Part shown: one piece after another, positions 1 through 11,380 of the stretch | How the letters are laid out: the number at the start of each line of letters is the position of its first letter | How positions within the stretch are numbered: position 1 is the stretch's first letter | Assembly: GCA_018907035.1 (NCBI GenBank) | Contig: JACCIC010000027.1 | Span: 4,159,001 to 4,223,000 of the forward strand | Source of the DNA: Sycobia sp. Sy_11 | Taxonomy: Eukaryota; Arthropoda; Insecta; Hymenoptera; Epichrysomallidae | DNA length: 64,000 nt | Reading direction: 5' to 3' | Position numbers and translations under genes: made by a program | The notes under the pieces: model-generated | The model's input: only the letters and a program-made list of their open reading frames with translations | Databases searched by the model: none | Told to the model about the DNA's origin: nothing

Positions 1-228
1 CTCATCCCGACTTTTCGATGGGGGGAAGTTATACTTGCCACACGGGGCAGAAGCGCGGCCATCTTGGTACAACGGTATGCGAGGAGGAAGAAACGGAGAA
101 ATGGAGACGCGGAGCGAACACTACGGGAGGACGCCAAGCAGAATTAACTCAATATATATGTAACACGGTACTTGTCGTATCAGACGCAGAAGACCTCTTA
201 TAGGTGGCGGCTGGAGGATATATATATA
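1..228. other. Unassigned moderately GC-rich segment
   Basis: The first ~220 bases are less AT-rich than what follows and end at a short (TA)n tract. I recognise no protein, RNA or repeat terminus. It could be the tail of an LTR or an untranslated exon that starts outside the window. The short open frames here show no family resemblance. Confidence 0.3.
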
Positions 229-1436
229 TATTAAAATGAATGTATGTGTGTTTGTTTGTCCTGGATAAACTCCGAAACTACTGAACCGATCGCTTTCAAA
301 ATTTAACCACATCTTCTACACAGTCAGGAATAGGTCATAGGCTATTTTTTTTTTTTTTTGCAAATTCGAAAAAAATATCAATAATTGGCAAATTAGGTAA
401 TTACTTTACCAACGATTTGTAATGTATATACTATAGAGATACACACACACATACACATATATATATGTATAGTAAGTATATTATATTGTATATAAGATAT
501 ATACACATTTTAAATCGGTTTCTACTGAGAAATATTATATTGGCGTGTATGGGTCGTTGATTACGATATTCCGTTGCCTCAAGGCGATTTCTATAGGCAG
601 TTGTGTGTTCGAATGATAGAATGCAATGTCCAGGTGTATCTAGGCGATTTCTACAGGGAATATTGTATTTAGTTGATAGAAAACGACGTTCAAGTATGAG
701 GAAATCAACTTCTATGGGAAGATTCGTGTATGGACGGTAAAATACGATATCTAGGTCTTTCCGAACGACTTCTACTATCGTGAGTATATATCTTCCAGTA
801 TCGTGTTTAGTCGTTAGGGAGCGATGCTAGCTTTCTCTGGCCGACTTCTACTGGGAGTATCGTGTTTAGTTGGTAGGAAACGATGTTTAGGTATGTCGAG
901 ACGACTTATATGGAGAGTACCGTGTTTAGTTGGTAGAAAACGATGTCCAGGTATGACGAGACGATTTCCACGGGGAATTTCGTGTTCGGACGGTAGAAGA
1001 CGGTGTCCCGATGTCTCTGAACGAATTCTATGGGGAGTTTCGTATTTGGATAGTGGGATAAGATGTCCAAGTGCTTCGGGACGACTTCTACGGGGAATTT
1101 CGTGTTCGGACGGTAGAAGATGATGTCCAGGTATGACGGGACGACTTCTATGGGGAGTTTCGTGTTTGGATAGTGTGATCAGTTGTCGGGATGTTTTGGA
1201 ACGACTTCGACGGGGAGTGTTTAAGATACTTCTATAAAAAGATTCATTTTAAATACGGTTGTACATTCTGTATATACATACTGTAAATACAGAAGCGACG
1301 ATAGGTAAATTACGGTCAATTATTTATAGTAATATAGATTTTTATGTATGGAGTACTTTTTACTTAGATATTATTGAATTGCTTATGAAATCGGTTAAAT
1401 TATTATCTCGGGCGAAGCCGAGACGGGGGATGCTAG
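229..1436 (+). mobile_element. Non-autonomous Helitron H1 carrying an internal minisatellite
   Basis: The right end is diagnostic of Helitrons. A short hairpin (CTCGG-loop-CCGAG, about 1407-1422) is followed about ten bases later by the terminal CTAG (1433-1436), with T as the next host base. The same 3' end occurs at 13687 and, reversed, at 61289. The left part (about 235-330) has the 'aaactactgaaccgat' type sequence typical of insect Helitron 5' regions, but I cannot fix the 5' TC exactly. No Rep/helicase is present, so this copy is non-autonomous. The internal 541-1220 is a 60-bp tandem array. Confidence 0.65.
541..1220 (+). repeat. 60-bp tandem repeat (about 11 units) inside Helitron H1
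   Basis: Motifs such as 'acgacttcta' and 'gatgtccaggtatgac' recur exactly every 60 bases from about 541 to 1220. The best units start at 841, 901, 961, 1021, 1081, 1141 and 1201. Because 60 is divisible by 3, a plus-strand frame stays open across units and gives a 20-residue repeat (GVSCLVGRKRC-like). I take the open frame to be a by-product of the period rather than a gene. Related units occur at 21215-21405, 40150-40320, 43430-43640, 59735-59895 and 61600-62035. Confidence 0.9.
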
Positions 1437-1984
1437 TATATATATATATAAACACCCGCAGATCTTTCCAGCATGGGAAAGAATGTAAAAAATTTATTTA
1501 CTGTATATGATTTATTTTGTGTTTTTAAAATTATTAATATATATATATATATATATATAATATAAACTTCTTGTGTCAAACGATCAGCTACTCCGCTACT
1601 TATTTCATAAGAATATTATAAAATATAAATTTTGTCTGGATCTATCTTATAATAACTTGGGACTACTACGGCCCTGATTAATATTGAAACAGTCGATAAA
1701 ACAGAACAGAATTTTTGGCACACTTCAAGTCCATTAATTTCCGCAGTATATTAAAAATCAGGCGCTGCAATCGATTGTAAGTTCTGTCAAAGGTATGGAG
1801 CACTCTTAAGAACTGGACTTTACTGGCCAGATTGAAGTTTGTCAATGGTCTGTCAATTCCTGTCAATCGAATTTTTCGGAATCTTTTAACAAAACAGTGT
1901 TTTCCTATTTCTTTGAGGGCGAAAATTGAACTCTGAATGATAATCCTTAAAAAAATATTATATAATCTATCCATATAAATCAAT
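1437..1984. other. AT-rich stretch without recognisable gene
   Basis: It starts with (TA)n tracts (1437-1450 and about 1538-1558). A minus-strand open frame of 101 codons (1678-1983) has no motif I recognise and is probably fortuitous. Confidence 0.35.
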
Positions 1985-2335
1985 AATATCTTGTTATACC
2001 TAATTGTTATCTATAATCTACTTATAATAAAAGTATAAATTATATGTATTTATATTTTCAGTTATTTAAATCGTATGTAGTTACAAAATTGAAAGTTGTT
2101 GACCAATAAAGCTTCATTTATTGAGATTATGGTATAGACTGTAAAATGTTTTCATGCAAAAATTAATTATTAAAACAACAGCATAAGCTTTATGAGAAAG
2201 GGTAATATCTAATAAAACTCTGGCAAATTCATACCTAGTTTTTTAATATAATGAATTATCACAAAAAATTGCAGAAGAATGTTTACCTAAAAACATCGAT
2301 GATTCAAGATAATTAACTCTTTTTCATGAGTCCAC
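1985..2335 (+). repeat. Dispersed repeat alpha, copy 1
   Basis: This segment is clearly similar, in the same orientation, to 51797-52120. Shared blocks include 'cttgttata', 'ttttcagctattt'-like sequence, 'atgtagttataaaatt', 'accaataaagc' and 'catgcaaaaattaa'. It has no open frame or obvious termini, so the element class is unknown. Confidence 0.6.
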
Positions 2336-2594
2336 GCGTGGACAAAATGTACATCAAAAGTCTTTGAATTTTATTTTTATAATTTCATTTTATAATAATA
2401 TTATTCAAAATAATACCCTTTTTTATATTGTCGATTTATTAATATTACATGAATTAATTTTCAAATAAATTTTTCAAAAAAAATTTATCGGTAATTTTTT
2501 TAGTTTTCGTTATATTATTTTTATAAATTGTATAATTACAAGTCTAAACAAATTTTAATCAGTAAAGATCTTTTATAATTTAGGAGCCCTATAC
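2336..2594. other. AT-rich spacer
   Basis: Very AT-rich, with no repeat terminus or coding signal seen between repeat alpha and the left end of the Polinton-like element. Confidence 0.3.
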
Positions 2595-2870
2595 ACGTTA
2601 GTAGATAAGCTATGAGTTCTGGATGGCTTCCGGTGATCCAGAAGTCTCACAGCTCACAGCGCTTACGCCATGAACACTGACGTCACGCGCAGTTCCGGAT
2701 CACTTCCGATGATCCAGATTTATCATAGCTTATAGCGTCGACGTCACAGGCCCTGACGTTACAGACCCTGACGTATTTCTCTCTCTCTCTCTCTCTCTCT
2801 CTCGCAGAAATACTACGCTGCACAGTCTCTAGCGGAGTGTGTAAGAGAGTGCGCTATATACTTTTCTCGC
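2595..2870 (+). repeat. Left terminal inverted repeat of the Polinton-like element
   Basis: Aligns with the reverse complement of 11381-11647, starting at 'acgt(t/a)agtagataagct'. It contains a perfect CRE palindrome TGACGTCA at 2678-2685, further GACGTCA/GACGTTA variants, imperfect palindromes of the GGATCAcTTCCGaTGATCC type, and a (TC)n tract at about 2780-2803. Confidence 0.85.
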
Positions 2871-3915
2871 TGACAATACTAGTTTCAGCTTAGAGAGAGA
2901 GAGAGAGTAAAACTCATTTTGCTTTGAACAATAAATAACTATAAGTGACATATGATCTAAGGAATCTGTTTTGCTAATTCATAGCCCTTCTCCGCTTCCT
3001 AAGCACTTACCCAGATCGTGTAGGTATCCGTATACAAGGCCCGCTGCTTACACCAGAATCAGGCCGAGCTCCTCTGCTGCTTACATTAGAGACAGTTCGA
3101 GCAGTAGAGGAGAACGTTTTTATTGCCGCTTGCTGTACTTCATAGGCAGGTAGAGAGCAAGAAGATTTTTCTGCACAAGGCAGGCAGCTCAGTTCAAACT
3201 TTGTTTCGAATACATTACAATGTCAATGAAAAGATTTTTCTCTATTCGCGCTGCTTACATTATGATAGTAAGTTTCAAGTCTTGTATGCCTGGAAACTGA
3301 CATTCAATTTTGCCTTCAATTTTGCCTTCAATTTTGCCTAGCAGACAACAAAATGTCAATATAAGTTCCAATATTACGGATAAGGACTGGCCTTTTTATG
3401 CCTTAGTTTTCTACCCGCAATCAAGTTTGGACACTGAGAAATATAAGTCATGTCTCCGCGCTCGGGGCTATTTTTTCGAGTGCTTCTAGACTGCTGTGAA
3501 ATTCACTTATTTTACTTCCTTGTGAAAATATAGAACTATAAACTTGGAGAAGTTGACTTAGCTTACCGATATTGCTCTTGAAAGATGTTCTAGTCCTACT
3601 TGACTTATAGACTTCCAAACAACGAAGTGGCGCATCCATTCTCTAAAAATGAATTCTACTTTTTTCGTCAATTTCTTGCATCTTTCGATGATGATTTTCG
3701 AGTATTCAAGATTTTAGTATATATGCATTCTGTACTGCGCAAATCCCATATGATCAAATTTGACCCGGACTGGTACATTTAAACTCCGCGTGTAAACTGA
3801 ATCGGTAAAAATTTTTTTTCCTATATTAGTACAACCTTTCTTGATGTTCGTGTGAAATTTGAGCGCCATAACTCCATTAGTGTGTGTGTTTGTCAGCTGC
3901 TTGTTTACGACGCAA
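2871..3915. other. Left internal region of the Polinton-like element, no gene recognised
   Basis: Short open frames only, with no motif I recognise. Contains a perfect 12-bp tandem repeat (three units of ttcaattttgcc) at 3303-3338. Confidence 0.4.
3303..3338. repeat. Three perfect 12-bp tandem units
   Basis: The unit ttcaattttgcc is repeated three times without mismatch. Confidence 0.95.
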
Positions 3916-4280
3916 AAAGTTTGTCTGGCGATATGGAGTATGGAAAAAAAGTTGATCAACGAGTTTGCATGAAATTTTGTGTTTCCAATGGAAGTACGGC
4001 TATGGAATAGTTGAAAATATTGCAGAAACGTTTTGGGGAGTCTACTTTATCGCAAATGCAAGTATTTGAGTGACACAAAGTATTCAGTGAAGGTCGTGAC
4101 GTCATCGAAAACTTACCTCATGCGAATCGCCCATCCACCTCTGTTAACGACGATAACATCGAAAAAGTTGAGGAAATGGTGCTCCAAAATCGTTGCGTCG
4201 ACATCAGAGAAATAGCAGAGGCTCTCAACATCTCTTATGGATCGACTCAACATATTTTGGTTAATGTTTTGATCACATGG
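3916..4280 (+). pseudogene. Mariner transposase N-terminal fragment nested in the Polinton-like element
   Basis: Frame-shifted translation gives RVCMKFCVSNGSTAME near the start, then EGREDV, RPSTSV and VLQNRC, then IAEALNISYGSTQHILVNVL. This is the order of the paired helix-turn-helix domain of mariner transposases (first HTH, linker GRPS, second HTH). It has an internal stop and at least one frameshift. The catalytic D,D34D domain is absent, so it is a truncated remnant. It belongs to a different mariner lineage from the copies at 35018 and 54115. Confidence 0.75.
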
Positions 4281-5299
4281 TAGACCTAAAACATAATATT
4301 TGATGACTGCAGTAAGTATTTCCTGAAGCTTGTAATTTCCATAATGGGAATACTTTAAGTCCTCAAGATTGTTAATATTGTTTGAAAATTTTTACAGGTA
4401 TATTTTCTTTTGAAGACCGTATACATAGATCGTTCGAGCATTACCAATTATTAGTATATTGCCAGACTCCACGATAACCCATGTAATTACGTTCTAACTA
4501 TTGATTCTCACTTTTTTCCTTTTCAGACAGTCTACACAATTTTTTCAGTGCTTGAAATAAATAAACTATTGGTGCCTTGCTACACATAAACTATAGCTTT
4601 GCACGTCTACAATGTACTCGATAATGAATAAAAATGTTTTTTTTTATTTTTCCAATTGCCTTTATAAATAAATAAACATCCACATAATTATTCTTTCATT
4701 GCATATGGAATTGCTATATTACATATTGCTCATTATTCGTATATATTGCTTTTAAGTAATTTTTCATTGAGTTAAGCTTTTCATTTAAAGCAAGAGAAAT
4801 ATAATTTAGTTAAAAAGTGAAAGGATATTTTCCAGCATGTATTAGGCATGCTGGTATATCAAGGTATACTTCTATAGAAAGGTCACTATGAACAACAAAA
4901 TTTTGAGAATTCTCTAGTTCTATTAGTAAGACGAAGCAGCAAATTTACACAGTATAGATTTTAATCATTTGAATCTCAAACTATTCACATCTTTACATAT
5001 TGGTAGCTTGTCGTAATCAGGTTTTTCACTCTTTACAAGTTACTGATATTTATAGAACCTTAAATTATCTTGTCTTGTAAGTGTGTTGTCAAACATTATA
5101 GCGTTATTAAAATATTATCATGGTGTTATTCAGCGGCTCTAAGAATTCTGCTTGTTTGTACCTAGAAGTATAGATGATAGTGAACTGCTAGAATCACATC
5201 TGAAAAACGATGTTATATTACACTTGCAAAGTATTTTCAAAGCATTTTTTGCAAATTAAATAGTTATGCTAAAAATCGTGGTAAATTAACGCAAAAGGA
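4281..5299. other. AT-rich interior of the Polinton-like element, no gene recognised
   Basis: No open frame of note and no repeat signature. It may hold eroded 5' coding sequence of the polymerase, but I cannot support this. Confidence 0.3.
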
Positions 5300-7394
5300 G
5301 ACGACAAGATAACTTGGAGTAATGTTGAATCTACTTTCAACAATTGTATAAAATCTGAACTTGTAACGAATATCAAACATCAAGATATTCATACATTTTT
5401 AGATGATGGATTTAAATTGGTTGAAGAGAAAATTAAACTATCTTTACAAAATCATACAGATATTAAAATTAATACATTGCTCTCTGCATAGTATATTGTA
5501 TCTAAAAATTCAGAGTAAATAGTATTTTAATACAAAAAATTCTTAAATATTTAATACTACGAATGTAAAAGAATGGTTTTCAACGCATGTTAAAAAGCCC
5601 ATTCAACGTTATATGGATGAATTTCAAGTGAGAAATTCTGGCTGGTCGTTAGTATACCACAATGAGTATAACACAGTATATCACAGCTATCATTAAAAGA
5701 TGCATTTTATAGTAATTTAAATAATTGGACCATTGCTGATAAAGATTATAAGCATGCTCAACTTGTTTGGCAAACATTTTCTATTAAAACTTTAGGTGAC
5801 TATTCGGATTTGTATTTGAAAGCAAATGTATTCCTTCTTGATATATTCGAAAACTATGGAAACAATTGTCTCAAAGCTTACGGTCTCGATCCAACACACT
5901 ATCATGGGATGCCGTGCTAAAATATACGATAATAAAATTAGAATTGCTTACAGATATTAATATTCTTGTTTATTGAAAGAGGTATTAGAGGCGGTATTAG
6001 TCAATGTTCTAATCAATATGCAAAAGCACATAAAAAATACATGAGTAGTTACTTTGATGAGACACACGGCTGAGCTATGACACAATATCTTCCTTACGGA
6101 GGCTTTGAGTAGTTTCATAATATGGATGATGAAACCAAATTTCTTAGTATAGCAGAAGACTCTCGTGTTGAATACATACTAGAGGTTGATTTAGAATATC
6201 CTGAAAGTATTCATCATTCACATGAAGATCTACCTCTTTGCTCCGAACATATTGCACTTCCAGGAAGTAAAATGAAGAAATTATTAATGACATTATACGA
6301 TAAAAATCGCTTATCATGCATTATCGAGCATTACAGTAAGTACTTCAATTTAGCTTACGCTTAAAAAAATACATAGAGTATTAAAATTTAACCAGAAGGC
6401 TTAAAAATTATATTGATTTAAATAGTGAAAAGAGACAGCATGCTAAAAATGAATTTGAGAAGTTATTTTTAAATGTTTAATAATGAATTTTTAGAAATTT
6501 TTATAAATTTTTAATAATAATATTTACGGCAAGACTATGGAAAATGAAAGAAAAAGAGTCCATGTAAAGTGAATAAATAGATGGGATAGACGTTATTGCA
6601 CAGACGCACTAATCGCTAATCCAAATTTCCACAATTGCTCCAATTTTTATGAAAATTTCGTTGTCGCACATGTATTGATTTATATAAGATTTATATAAAA
6701 AACCTATATATGTTGGGTTGTCCGTATTGGACTTATCTAAAACTCTTGTTTATAGATTTCATTATGAATATATGCGAAATACAATAGATGAAAATTATAA
6801 ATTATTATATACAGATAAGGATAGTTTTGTAATTGAAGTAAAGAAGATTGATATGTATGACTTGATGCGAAAGGATAGTCATGAATTGGATAGGTCAGAT
6901 TATCCTGAGAATAATCCTTATCAAATATCTCAGAAAAATAAGAAAATTGTCGGGTTAATGAAGGATGAGTGTAATGGTAGAATTTTAACTGAAAATGTTG
7001 GATTGCGAAGTAAAATGTATTGTATGAAATTCCAAGGGAAAGTGAAATCAAGAAAGCCAAGGGGGTTAAAAGTGCAGTTCTGAAAAATACAAGAAGTTTT
7101 GAAGATTAACCATCATTTGAAAAAACCATCATACATAGAGATCAGTTTAATATTCGCTCAAGACTTCATATTCTACAAACAGAAAAATAAAACAAATTAG
7201 TTTTGAATCCTTTTGGTAATAAGCGTTTTGTAGAACCAAACTCGACAGACACTCTTCCTTGGGTAGATTATAGCATTCAGTATGAGAGAGACATTGAAAA
7301 TGAACAAATACTTCAACTATCTACTGAACAAGTTGCAACCGGAATAGAAGAAGAAGACGTGATTAGTAGTTTAGTACATTGCTCAACTGAATAA
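5300..7394 (+). pseudogene. Protein-primed DNA polymerase family B (Polinton type), broken
   Basis: In Polintons this enzyme replicates the element. Fragments in the usual order are visible across frames: LYLKANVFLLDIFENYG (about 5810-5865), LDPTHYHGMP (about 5888-5917), [13 protein letters not shown] (about 5975-6015), YILEVDLEYPES (about 6170-6210), LYDKN, then ISKTL...FHYEYM, LLYTDKDSF (motif C, about 6805-6830, YxDTDS changed to YTDKDS), NKKIVGLMKDE and VGLRSKMY (about 6940-7020), and the C-terminal NPFGNKRF...TLPW block (7203-7265). The motif A region is interrupted around 6045-6080 and stops recur throughout, so it is inactive. The two longest clean stretches are 6122-6364 and 6718-7083. 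Confidence 0.85.
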
Positions 7395-7695
7395 GTCAGA
7401 ACCAATATCTTTCGGTTTAACACCGCTAGTTCTATGCTTTGTCGCATTTTAAGCAGTAATTAAATTCGGTAAAATATTAATCCACTTATAATTTCCGCGA
7501 AGTCTAAACTGTATCCACATTTTTTGATTCAAAGTACGATTGAAACACCCGCATATAAATGCTTTTAGATTATTATATGTTGAAATAAGTTAATAATATT
7601 TTTTCTCCCTAGTTCTCGAAAATCTTCATTGTAAACTTCTGTACCACTATCTGTATGCAAATTCTTTGATACACGTCAATTCTTTTTTCTAATTC
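7395..7695 (-). pseudogene. Polinton-type retroviral-like integrase (rve core) fragment, broken
   Basis: Reverse-strand translation gives LHTDSGTEVYN, the strand carrying the second catalytic Asp, at about 7635-7665. Then comes FICGCFNRTLNQKMW at about 7525-7570, followed by GNYKWINILPNLI and KHRTSGVKP. This matches the rve core layout (TDxGxEF, then ERFNRTLK). The position of the catalytic Glu is now Gly (GGG), consistent with loss of DD35E activity, and stops are present. The N-terminal zinc finger and first Asp are not seen. It is convergent with the polymerase gene. Confidence 0.7.
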
Positions 7696-7706
7696 TACTA
7701 TAAATG

Positions 7707-7965
7707 TCATATTGTTCGTAAATCGTCGATTTTTTCACTTATCTCGCCTAAAAGTTTTAATAAGCTTGAAGTTTCCGCTTGCACATAAGTTCTCAATGTC
7801 TCTAAATCAACAGCATCATTTAATTTAACTGGCGGTGAGAGATTAACAGAGTCGTATATTTTCCATATAATATTAACTATCATATGTAAATTTAAAACCA
7901 ACACCAGGTGGATCTTGAGTGCCTTCAGTTTTTTCTAGCTTACGTACGAAGACGTTGGCACTCAT
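7707..7965 (-). pseudogene. Small ORF upstream of the integrase, function unknown
   Basis: Starts MSANVFVRKLEK at 7965 and continues through PPGVGFKFT. It needs a frame change near 7870-7890 to reach KLNDAVDLETLRTYVQAE and SEKIDDLRTI, ending at 7707 (about 85 residues). The 'DAV...L..YV' segment with a following amphipathic stretch is reminiscent of short trimerisation segments of fibre-like proteins, but this is weak. It lies on the same strand as the integrase, 12 bases away, which suggests co-transcription in the intact element. Confidence 0.45.
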
Positions 7966-8031
7966 TATTAAACTGATTGGAGTATTTTGTTTATGGATTA
8001 ATATATAACACTAGCCCCACACAGCTCCTTA

Positions 8032-8560
8032 CTATCGAGAGTATATTTCATTGGTTTGACTCTGATTTTCAGCACACCTTTCAGTCAACAATACCCTTAG
8101 TCGATTTATTAATTTATTCGAGTTATCCCAGTATACATAGTCTAAGTATATATTTTTTTGTACAATTTTAAATCGAGGTAAAATACCTCTTCTTTTTTTC
8201 GTAAGCATCGGTAAAATACTTTTATACATTTTTTATTTTTCATTACATGAATTCCTTTATTTTTATGATAATGTTTTTTATGATCATTGGATACTTCGAG
8301 AATTTTGTCATAAGTTTGACGATCGTTATTGTTAATGACTGTTATATCTGATAATTTTCTAAATAATAGTTCAAACAATCCATTAGTGATAGGATATTTT
8401 GTATTATTAACTATTAATTATGACCTTACCATTGGCGAAATTGATTGGCAAATTTCCAATGATGAGATCATTATTTTCTTCTATACACAGAATCAAGAAA
8501 TGTATGGCGATTAAGGTCCATCATACCTAGCTATTTTTCAAGACTTTTATCACCATGTTC
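8032..8560 (-). pseudogene. Unknown Polinton-associated gene, broken
   Basis: Three minus-strand coding-like pieces follow one another: an IGNLPINF segment (about 8430-8460), NGLFELLFRKLSD...TYDKILEVSNDH (8265-8385) and DNSNKLINRLRVL (about 8095-8140). They are in different frames, so the gene is frameshifted. The strand and order match the integrase side of the element. I associate this block with an uncharacterised gene found beside polymerase B in insect Polinton-like elements, but cannot name a function. Confidence 0.45.
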
Positions 8561-8588
8561 AATATCACTCTCAGCTGATGCAAAAGAG

Positions 8589-8900
8589 GTGCTAATGTTG
8601 TCAGTGCTGTGGTTATTTTGTAGAATATCATTATTAATAACATTGAAAAAAATAATTAAACCTATTGCATATTCTGTTATTCCAAGTTCGAGTTCTCAAA
8701 AAATAGTTCGCTCTGCATTAAAGGAAGCTCGCGAGACTGTTACAGAGGTAGGCGGTAAAGGCAATATGACAATTCGAAAGATATTATCGGTTGTTCAAAA
8801 ACTTGACAGTGTTTTACCATTTCTTGTATGTTTATTTGCCGGTTTGAGTGCAACAGGAGCATTGATATCTGATACCTTGCATAATTATGAAAGATATTAG
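8589..8900 (+). CDS. Small membrane-segment protein of the Polinton-like element
   Basis: An intact 103-codon frame. It has a hydrophobic N-terminus, a middle SALKEARETVTE helix, and a hydrophobic segment VLPFLVCLFAGLSATGALI near residues 75-93. Glycine/alanine-rich segments of this kind preceded by proline are seen in small core/minor-capsid proteins of adenovirus-like and Polinton-like elements; this link is inference. The position between the minus-strand integrase cluster and the plus-strand virion-like genes fits a structural role. No other motif is seen. Confidence 0.45.
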   Translation: MLMLSVLWLFCRISLLITLKKIIKPIAYSVIPSSSSQKIVRSALKEARETVTEVGGKGNMTIRKILSVVQKLDSVLPFLVCLFAGLSATGALISDTLHNYERY

Positions 8901-8999
8901 AATGTTAATACATATATTTGCGGTCATTTATATGTGCAGTTTTTATTTAACAATCTTGCAAGTAGTTCTATATAATCTCAGTCCTTTTTTAATACACGC

Positions 9000-9660
9000 C
9001 ATTCTTAGCTTAACCATGGTGAATGAATCATTTACTTTGACGCTTTCCGATACATCGTCTATTCTTGATGCTCAATATTTTATTCCTATTGAACTTTCAT
9101 CTAATAAAAATTATTTCTAGGTTTAGTTGAGCTTTTAACATTTAACTCCATTTCCAATATTGATGAAAAGAACAATAAATTTTATGTATAAAGAATAATT
9201 AGCCTACTGACTGGCAGATATGAAATTGAAGATAATGAAAATATCTGCAGGAGAGATTAACTTCTAAAGGTATAATATTAACTCTTAAACCTAATAATGG
9301 CACGCTTCGTAGTGTTATTGAGTGTAGTCATCAAATCAACTTTGAAGCCAAAGATTCACTTGGTAAACTCTTGGGCTTTCAACAGCGGATTTTACCAGCA
9401 GGTGTTATACACAATTTCGAGTTATCAGTGATCATTCTAAAGGTAAATTCCTTGAAAATAGAATGTAGTATTACAGAAAGTGCCTATATAAATAAACGTC
9501 GTGTGCACACAATTCACGAGTTCTTTCCTGCGATGCCGCCAGGATTTACCTTCCAGTAACCGTCAAGTACATATATCATATAGATTTACGCATCATTGAT
9601 CAAAATGGAGACCTAGTAAATTTGCGGAGGGTTTATAACTATCAGATTACACGTTAAACA
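9000..9660 (+). pseudogene. Virion-protein-like gene of the Polinton-like element, broken
   Basis: Frames must be switched to read GRYEIEDNENI (about 9210-9245), LRSVIECSHQINFEAKDSLG (about 9308-9365), then LLGFQQRILPAG, KIECSITESAYINKR and HTIHEFFPAMPPGF (9371-9550), then DLRIIDQNGDLVN (about 9585-9625). The pattern of short beta-strand-like blocks, and its place among Polinton genes, suggests a jelly-roll minor capsid (penton-like) protein; that is inference. The longest clean frame is 9371-9559. It has several stops and indels. Confidence 0.5.
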
Positions 9661-9715
9661 AGTAGCTTAGTGACGATAGGAATCATTTACAACCTGGTAA
9701 TATGAATAGCCGGTC

Positions 9716-10500
9716 ATGTCAGCAAACGTCCAGTCTTCCGCCGACTTTGAAACAAGTCAGTTGCCTGAGTAAAATAAAAAAAGATTAAAGTGTCATTGTC
9801 GTTCTTGTCACAATCCAGCAGTTAAAGAGCTTACACCTCAAAACATTCAATTCCTAAAAAGTATAGGTCTATAAGTCATCGCGCCTGGTGGAAAATAAAT
9901 TGTATTTTTTTTATCTATATGCAACGAAATAGCGGACATTCTAAGTATACCTGTTACATTTAATGATTCGATTGTGCATTGCGAGGTTTACGCTCATCAG
10001 CCATACACATCAACTAATTTTAGTAAGAGTGATGCAATTCGTATATCTATTCAACATCAAGACTTGTGCTTTCTACTTTTGCGTAATTCACTACGAGTAT
10101 GCGATAAATTTACTAAAAATGACGGTACAGAGTTGCGAAATACGACAATTTTAAGGAACGTCATTTATTATCTATTTGAGGATATTCGATATAAATAGAG
10201 TGCAATAGAAATTCATAGGTGTAAAAATACAGGAATTACAAGCCTTATGAAAGGTTGAGTTTCCATAAATCCGAGTTAAATGCAGGGTGGCTCCATATAG
10301 AAGAGTCCAATAAAATTACCGATAATTGAGGCCATTTTGATGCATCCTTTTCCCTCAACATGATTTTCGGTCTCGCTGAAGATTACCATAAAATTAGAAT
10401 TAATGCAAAGCATGAAGTAATTCTCATCAGATCACGCAACGATTTAATGGCTGTTGTGCAAACAGCAACACTAAATTCAACTGATAACACATAACCATAT
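9716..10500 (+). pseudogene. Capsid-like gene of the Polinton-like element, broken (5' part)
   Basis: It opens with MSANVQSSADFETSQLPE (9716), then a stop. A longer clean frame at 9974-10198 contains KSDAIRISIQHQDLCF and ILRNVIYYLFEDIRYK, followed after stops by NTGITSLMKG (about 10228-10257) and GLAEDYHKIRINAKHEVILI (about 10365-10430). Such blocks are found in large virion-protein-like ORFs next to polymerase B in insect elements. A major-capsid role is plausible but not shown by any diagnostic residue I can point to. Confidence 0.45.
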
Positions 10501-10529
10501 AAGAATTTCAAAATAGAATCAAATAGAAG

Positions 10530-11010
10530 CTGTCAGTTAAGGTGGAGTATGTCGTTGATATGCAAGGCTTCAAGAAGGGTGACAATAAATATCTACTTAA
10601 TGAACTTGCCATTCTACCTCTTAATGGCGATTCGGAACATATAGTGTATTCATTTAATAATCCATTTCCTCTTGAACGACTTTCACATCATATAAGAGTG
10701 TAAAATAAATGTCTTGAAATGAATTAACATGGTATTACACGGAATTCAGGACTGTTTTGCTATAATCAAATTGTCAATCTACTTTATAAAAATTTACCCA
10801 ATACAACTAAAATACTCACCGATGGAGAAATAAAAAAAGAATGGTTAGTTAGATTTAAAAGATATAATTTTATCGTTTACAATATTAACACTATCATTTA
10901 TCATTCTGCGAGTGGAAGAAACAGAAGCCCAAGAATACTCTAATAGTATGCATCAATCGTCATGCAGCGTACAAAGTTACGTATGCTTTGCATAATGTAA
11001 AACTATTGAA
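10530..11010 (+). pseudogene. Capsid-like gene of the Polinton-like element, broken (3' part)
   Basis: Contains VEYVVDMQGFKKG (about 10540-10580), LNELAILPLNGDSEHIVYSF, then after stops GEIKKEWLVRFKRYNF (about 10820-10870) and AYKVTYALHNVKLLNKYY (about 10968-11018). It may be the continuation of the preceding gene or a separate ORF; the stops prevent a decision. It ends just inside the right inverted repeat. Confidence 0.45.
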
Positions 11011-11380
11011 TAAATACTATCTCGACATACGGACAAAGTTGAATTTTTCCTCGTGGAACATAAGCATTGTGAATGAGCAATAGTACCACACGCGCGTGCG
11101 CCTGCAATAGTAGTGCACGCAAGTGTTTTCGACTGAGTTGCCTGCCTGCATTAGATAGCAATAAAAATGATTAGAAAATCGTCCTCCTCGAATTGACGTA
11201 AACATGTCCATGCATGTGGATAACAATGCGACCGTGGCAATTGTGTAAGAAAAGGGCCCTGACAGAGAAAAAGAAAAGTATATTGTTCTCTCTCCGTCTA
11301 ACTCTCATGGATACCATAGATTCTCCTGTCATAGAGCGGGCAGTATTAGAAAAGAGAAAGCTATATACTTTTCTCTCTCT

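Noticed and set aside
824..1123. Open frame of 99 codons with 20-residue repeats as a protein-coding gene
   Set aside because: The frame follows from a 60-bp minisatellite whose period is divisible by three, inside a Helitron. There is no independent sign of a gene.
541..1220. Regularly spaced repeats as a CRISPR-like array
   Set aside because: The repeats are contiguous imperfect 60-bp tandem units without unique spacers, in a eukaryotic Helitron.
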